Positions 4,416 to 6,158 of a stretch of 6,158 nt of DNA are shown here, in pieces. The notes under the pieces are model-generated. The model made no database searches. It had not been told where the DNA came from and saw nothing but the letters and a program-made list of their open reading frames with translations. Positions within the stretch are counted from its first letter, which is position 1. Each line of letters opens with the position of its first letter. A program made the translations under genes and the position numbers. The stretch is from TA-21 sp036557405. GTDB lineage: Archaea; Thermoproteota; Nitrososphaeria; Nitrososphaerales; Nitrososphaeraceae. Location: contig DATBHO010000008.1 in the NCBI GenBank assembly GCA_036557405.1, positions 1 through 6,158 on the forward strand. The letters are read 5' to 3'.

Positions 4416-5729
4416 TTATAAAATAATATTTTCACATGCGTCACCTACTCCATCATTATCCTGATCTTTTTGGTCAGGATTGGCGGCATATCGGCAGTTA
4501 TCTTTGAAGTCAACCACACCATCGTTATCTTGATCACCCATCTGGCATGCATCTCCCACACCATCTTTATTGCTGTCTGTTTGGTCGGCGTTCGCCTTGC
4601 CAGGACAGTTGTCGTTTGAGTCTTCTACTCCATCGTAATCTATATCAATAGGTATATTGGGAGGTGTCTTTGGTGAATAATCCTCAACAAAGAAACCCCT
4701 CCATGACCCGGGGTCCGACAATAACTCTGTTACGAAGCCCTTACCTGGTACAAAATGTTGTTGCCAATACCATAGTTTTCCATACTTAACTCCCGGATAC
4801 CATGTTGCTTCTACTTCCTTATTTGGGAATCTATTATCCCATATGTTAAAGGTGTAACCGTTGTATGCCTTATCATAATGGTATCCATACGCAACAACTT
4901 GATGATTAAGTCCAATATCTCCTATGCTAGACGCGCGTATCAGTCCAAACACAACAGGCCTACCCTGGTCGAGGATACGTGTGGCCTTAGAAACTTCATT
5001 ATCTGTTAGAGGCCTTATACCCGGGAAACATCCAACAGTACAATACCCTGCAACTGTATGTGAATTCTCAGTTGGTGCCATTGTCAAATAAATATATCTA
5101 GGTACCACATCCAGATTAGCTACGGAACCCAGGGGTGATGTACTAGTTACGATACTTCCTAAGGCTTTAAGTATTCCCAACAGGCTTATGTCCAGACTGT
5201 CATAAAGTCGCTGGAAAATGTATTTTGATAGCGGATTATCATTTGAAGGAGTACTAGTATAACCTGGAATTAATTTATGAGCATAGAAGTAGTCTAGGGC
5301 TGCAAATGCCATACCTCCACAGGCTCCAGCGGTTGAGAATCCTATATCTCCGCTGGTAATAAAATCAGGAATATATTTATCGGGAATTATTCTATGTGGG
5401 ATTTGGTAGGTATTTGGAAATTTGAATCCATGATAGTACCCAAAATTAGTTCGTACTGTCCTTGTAGAATCTGAACTAACAAAAGTAAATTTGGGTGAGT
5501 TTCCATGGTCTACGTTCATATAGTTTTTACCAGAAGTATCAGACCGTCCTATTGTAAGAGTATCAAATATTTTCAGCGGATCAAAACTTTTCCCATTCTT
5601 TGATGCTATTGTTTCTCCTGCATTGGATAACGCATAATTGCTTTGAAATACTAGACTTATGAGTACTGTAAATATTACGAAACTAGACAAAACAATTAGC
5701 GCTTTTTTCAATATTTCACTTTCAGGCAT
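4416..5729 (-). CDS. Secreted papain-like cysteine peptidase with C-terminal thrombospondin type-3 calcium repeats
   Basis: The 437-residue protein has three parts. Residues 1-35 are an export signal or anchor: a short charged start, then a hydrophobic stretch (10-29) and YALSNA, where cleavage is possible. Residues about 90-350 look like a papain-fold domain: GACGGMAFAALDYF carries the probable nucleophile Cys137, LNHQVVAYGYH the probable base His276, and FNIWDNRFP the third residue (Asp298 or Asn299). A further pair, Cys230 and Cys234 (YCTVGC), may form a disulphide. Residues 362-433 are two to three thrombospondin type-3 repeats (DIDYDGVEDSNDNCP, then NKDGVGDAC, QDNDGVVDFKDNC and DNDGVGDAC), which bind calcium through the Asp/Asn-rich loops and pair their Cys. 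The protein should act outside the cell or on the S-layer. The substrate is unknown, and the triad is assigned by motif only, so a non-peptidase member of the fold is possible. The gene stands alone, divergent from the genes to its right. Confidence 0.82.
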   Translation of the reverse strand: MPESEILKKALIVLSSFVIFTVLISLVFQSNYALSNAGETIASKNGKSFDPLKIFDTLTIGRSDTSGKNYMNVDHGNSPKFTFVSSDSTRTVRTNFGYYHGFKFPNTYQIPHRIIPDKYIPDFITSGDIGFSTAGACGGMAFAALDYFYAHKLIPGYTSTPSNDNPLSKYIFQRLYDSLDISLLGILKALGSIVTSTSPLGSVANLDVVPRYIYLTMAPTENSHTVAGYCTVGCFPGIRPLTDNEVSKATRILDQGRPVVFGLIRASSIGDIGLNHQVVAYGYHYDKAYNGYTFNIWDNRFPNKEVEATWYPGVKYGKLWYWQQHFVPGKGFVTELLSDPGSWRGFFVEDYSPKTPPNIPIDIDYDGVEDSNDNCPGKANADQTDSNKDGVGDACQMGDQDNDGVVDFKDNCRYAANPDQKDQDNDGVGDACENIIL

Positions 5730-5775
5730 GTATTATAAAAAACTTTTTGATAAGAACAAGATCGATAGCTGTGAA

Positions 5776-5787
5776 CTTATAATGTAT
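5776..5787. promoter_or_regulatory. TATA-like box in the divergent region upstream of the peptidase
   Basis: CTTATAATGTAT on the plus strand is centred 27 bases before the ATG at 5808 (38-codon ORF), ideal for a leaderless transcript. On the minus strand it lies about 50 bases before the peptidase ATG at 5729, giving a leader of about 20-25 bases. It may serve either or both directions. Confidence 0.4.
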
Positions 5788-5807
5788 AGCTGGGTTAGGC
5801 AATCTAA

Positions 5808-5924
5808 ATGGAGGAAGTACAACTCGTCAGATTAGCACGGGTTGAGGCAACTTTAGATAAATCAACAATTTTTCACATGAGGATAAGTTTAATGACGGTA
5901 TGGTTTGAGATTAGGGAGACATGA
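5808..5924 (+). CDS. Possible leaderless 38-residue ORF, hypothetical
   Basis: ATG 5808 to TGA 5924 encodes a short protein starting MEEVQLVRLARVEATLDKST and ending WFEIRET. It has a charged amphipathic first half and a mildly hydrophobic second half. The main support is a TATA-like box centred 27 bases upstream of the ATG, matching archaeal leaderless genes. Against it are the short length, no family resemblance and no partner gene close by. It could equally be a transcribed non-coding stretch. Confidence 0.25.
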   Translation: MEEVQLVRLARVEATLDKSTIFHMRISLMTVWFEIRET

Positions 5925-6085
5925 CTCATTACATCCTTTTGCATAGATCTTATAAAATTATCCCGTAATGTAAATGGGGATCGTGACAAATCTGTGGCTC
6001 CGCAAAGTGTTCAAAACATCTTAATTATAGAACTTAGATACTAACATTTAAGAACACCCGTGACCCATGCATTAGTTGACAGTCC
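5925..6085. other. Upstream region of the gene beginning at 6086
   Basis: No ORF worth reporting was seen on either strand. TATA-like candidates for the next gene are TTAATTATAG (6021-6030) and ACATTTAAGA (about 6044-6053). The second is about 37 bases before the ATG. Confidence 0.35.
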
Positions 6086-6158
6086 ATGGAGAGTGTAGTC
6101 AGAAAAGTTTTTGGAGGTCAAAACATTTCGACAATAAAAGTCGCATTAGGTCTGGTAG
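6086..6158 (+). CDS. Start of an unidentified gene, cut by the window edge
   Basis: ATG 6086-6088 opens a frame that stays open to the last base: 24 codons, beginning MESVVRKVFGGQNISTIKVA and turning hydrophobic (ALGLV) at the edge. An in-frame TGA eight codon-bases upstream (6077-6082 region) prevents a longer N-terminus of any size, so this ATG is the likely start. A charged leader followed by a hydrophobic run suggests a membrane or exported protein, but too little is visible to name it. Confidence 0.42.
   Translation, partial: MESVVRKVFGGQNISTIKVALGLV

Noticed and set aside
5941..5985. Short minus-strand ORF starting MQKDVMSHVS
   Set aside because: About 23 codons, no motif, and no promoter at the right spacing. 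Treated as chance.
1..6158. CRISPR array, tRNA, rRNA, transposase or terminal inverted repeats
   Set aside because: No regularly spaced repeats, cloverleaf-like sequence or transposase motifs were seen by eye on either strand.

Overview
The window looks like accessory chromosome of an AT-rich ammonia-oxidising archaeon (Nitrososphaerales; Nitrosocosmicus or Nitrososphaera-like). This is inferred from four things: low GC; TATA boxes about 27-36 bases upstream of start codons with no Shine-Dalgarno sequence; a secreted protein ending in thrombospondin type-3 calcium repeats; and very short single-finger C2H2 proteins. No rRNA, tRNA, CRISPR array or transposase was seen.

Layout. At 1-780 (+) lies the 3' part of a multi-pass membrane protein whose start is outside the window. 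From 975 to about 2253 everything supportable reads on the minus strand. It comprises a C2H2 finger frame without a normal start (975-1109), a small frame interrupted by an amber stop (1334-1564), an SRPBCC-like protein (1578-1949), a 56-codon ORF overlapping that gene by ATGA (1946-2116), and a small Cys-rich ORF (2131-2253). Divergent from these, behind a clear TATA box, is a complete endonuclease/exonuclease/phosphatase (EEP) enzyme (2355-3398, +). Then come a small single-pass membrane protein (3673-3909, +) and, converging on it, an intact 31-residue C2H2 zinc-finger protein (3929-4024, -). After a stretch of gene debris there is a secreted papain-like cysteine peptidase with calcium-binding repeats (4416-5729, -). 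A possible 38-codon leaderless ORF (5808-5924, +) and the first 24 codons of another gene (6086 onward, +) close the window.

Two themes stand out. First, the stretches that look intergenic are rich in minus-strand coding fragments for very small, mostly Cys/His proteins: two match the C2H2 spacing exactly, and others share short direct repeats that read in frame as the peptides CLQCES and DESGISD. Some are intact and some look decayed, as in a locus where paralogous micro-genes come and go. Second, the recognisable enzymes (EEP, SRPBCC, secreted peptidase) are separately promoted and show no obvious common pathway. I see no defence or biosynthetic cluster here.
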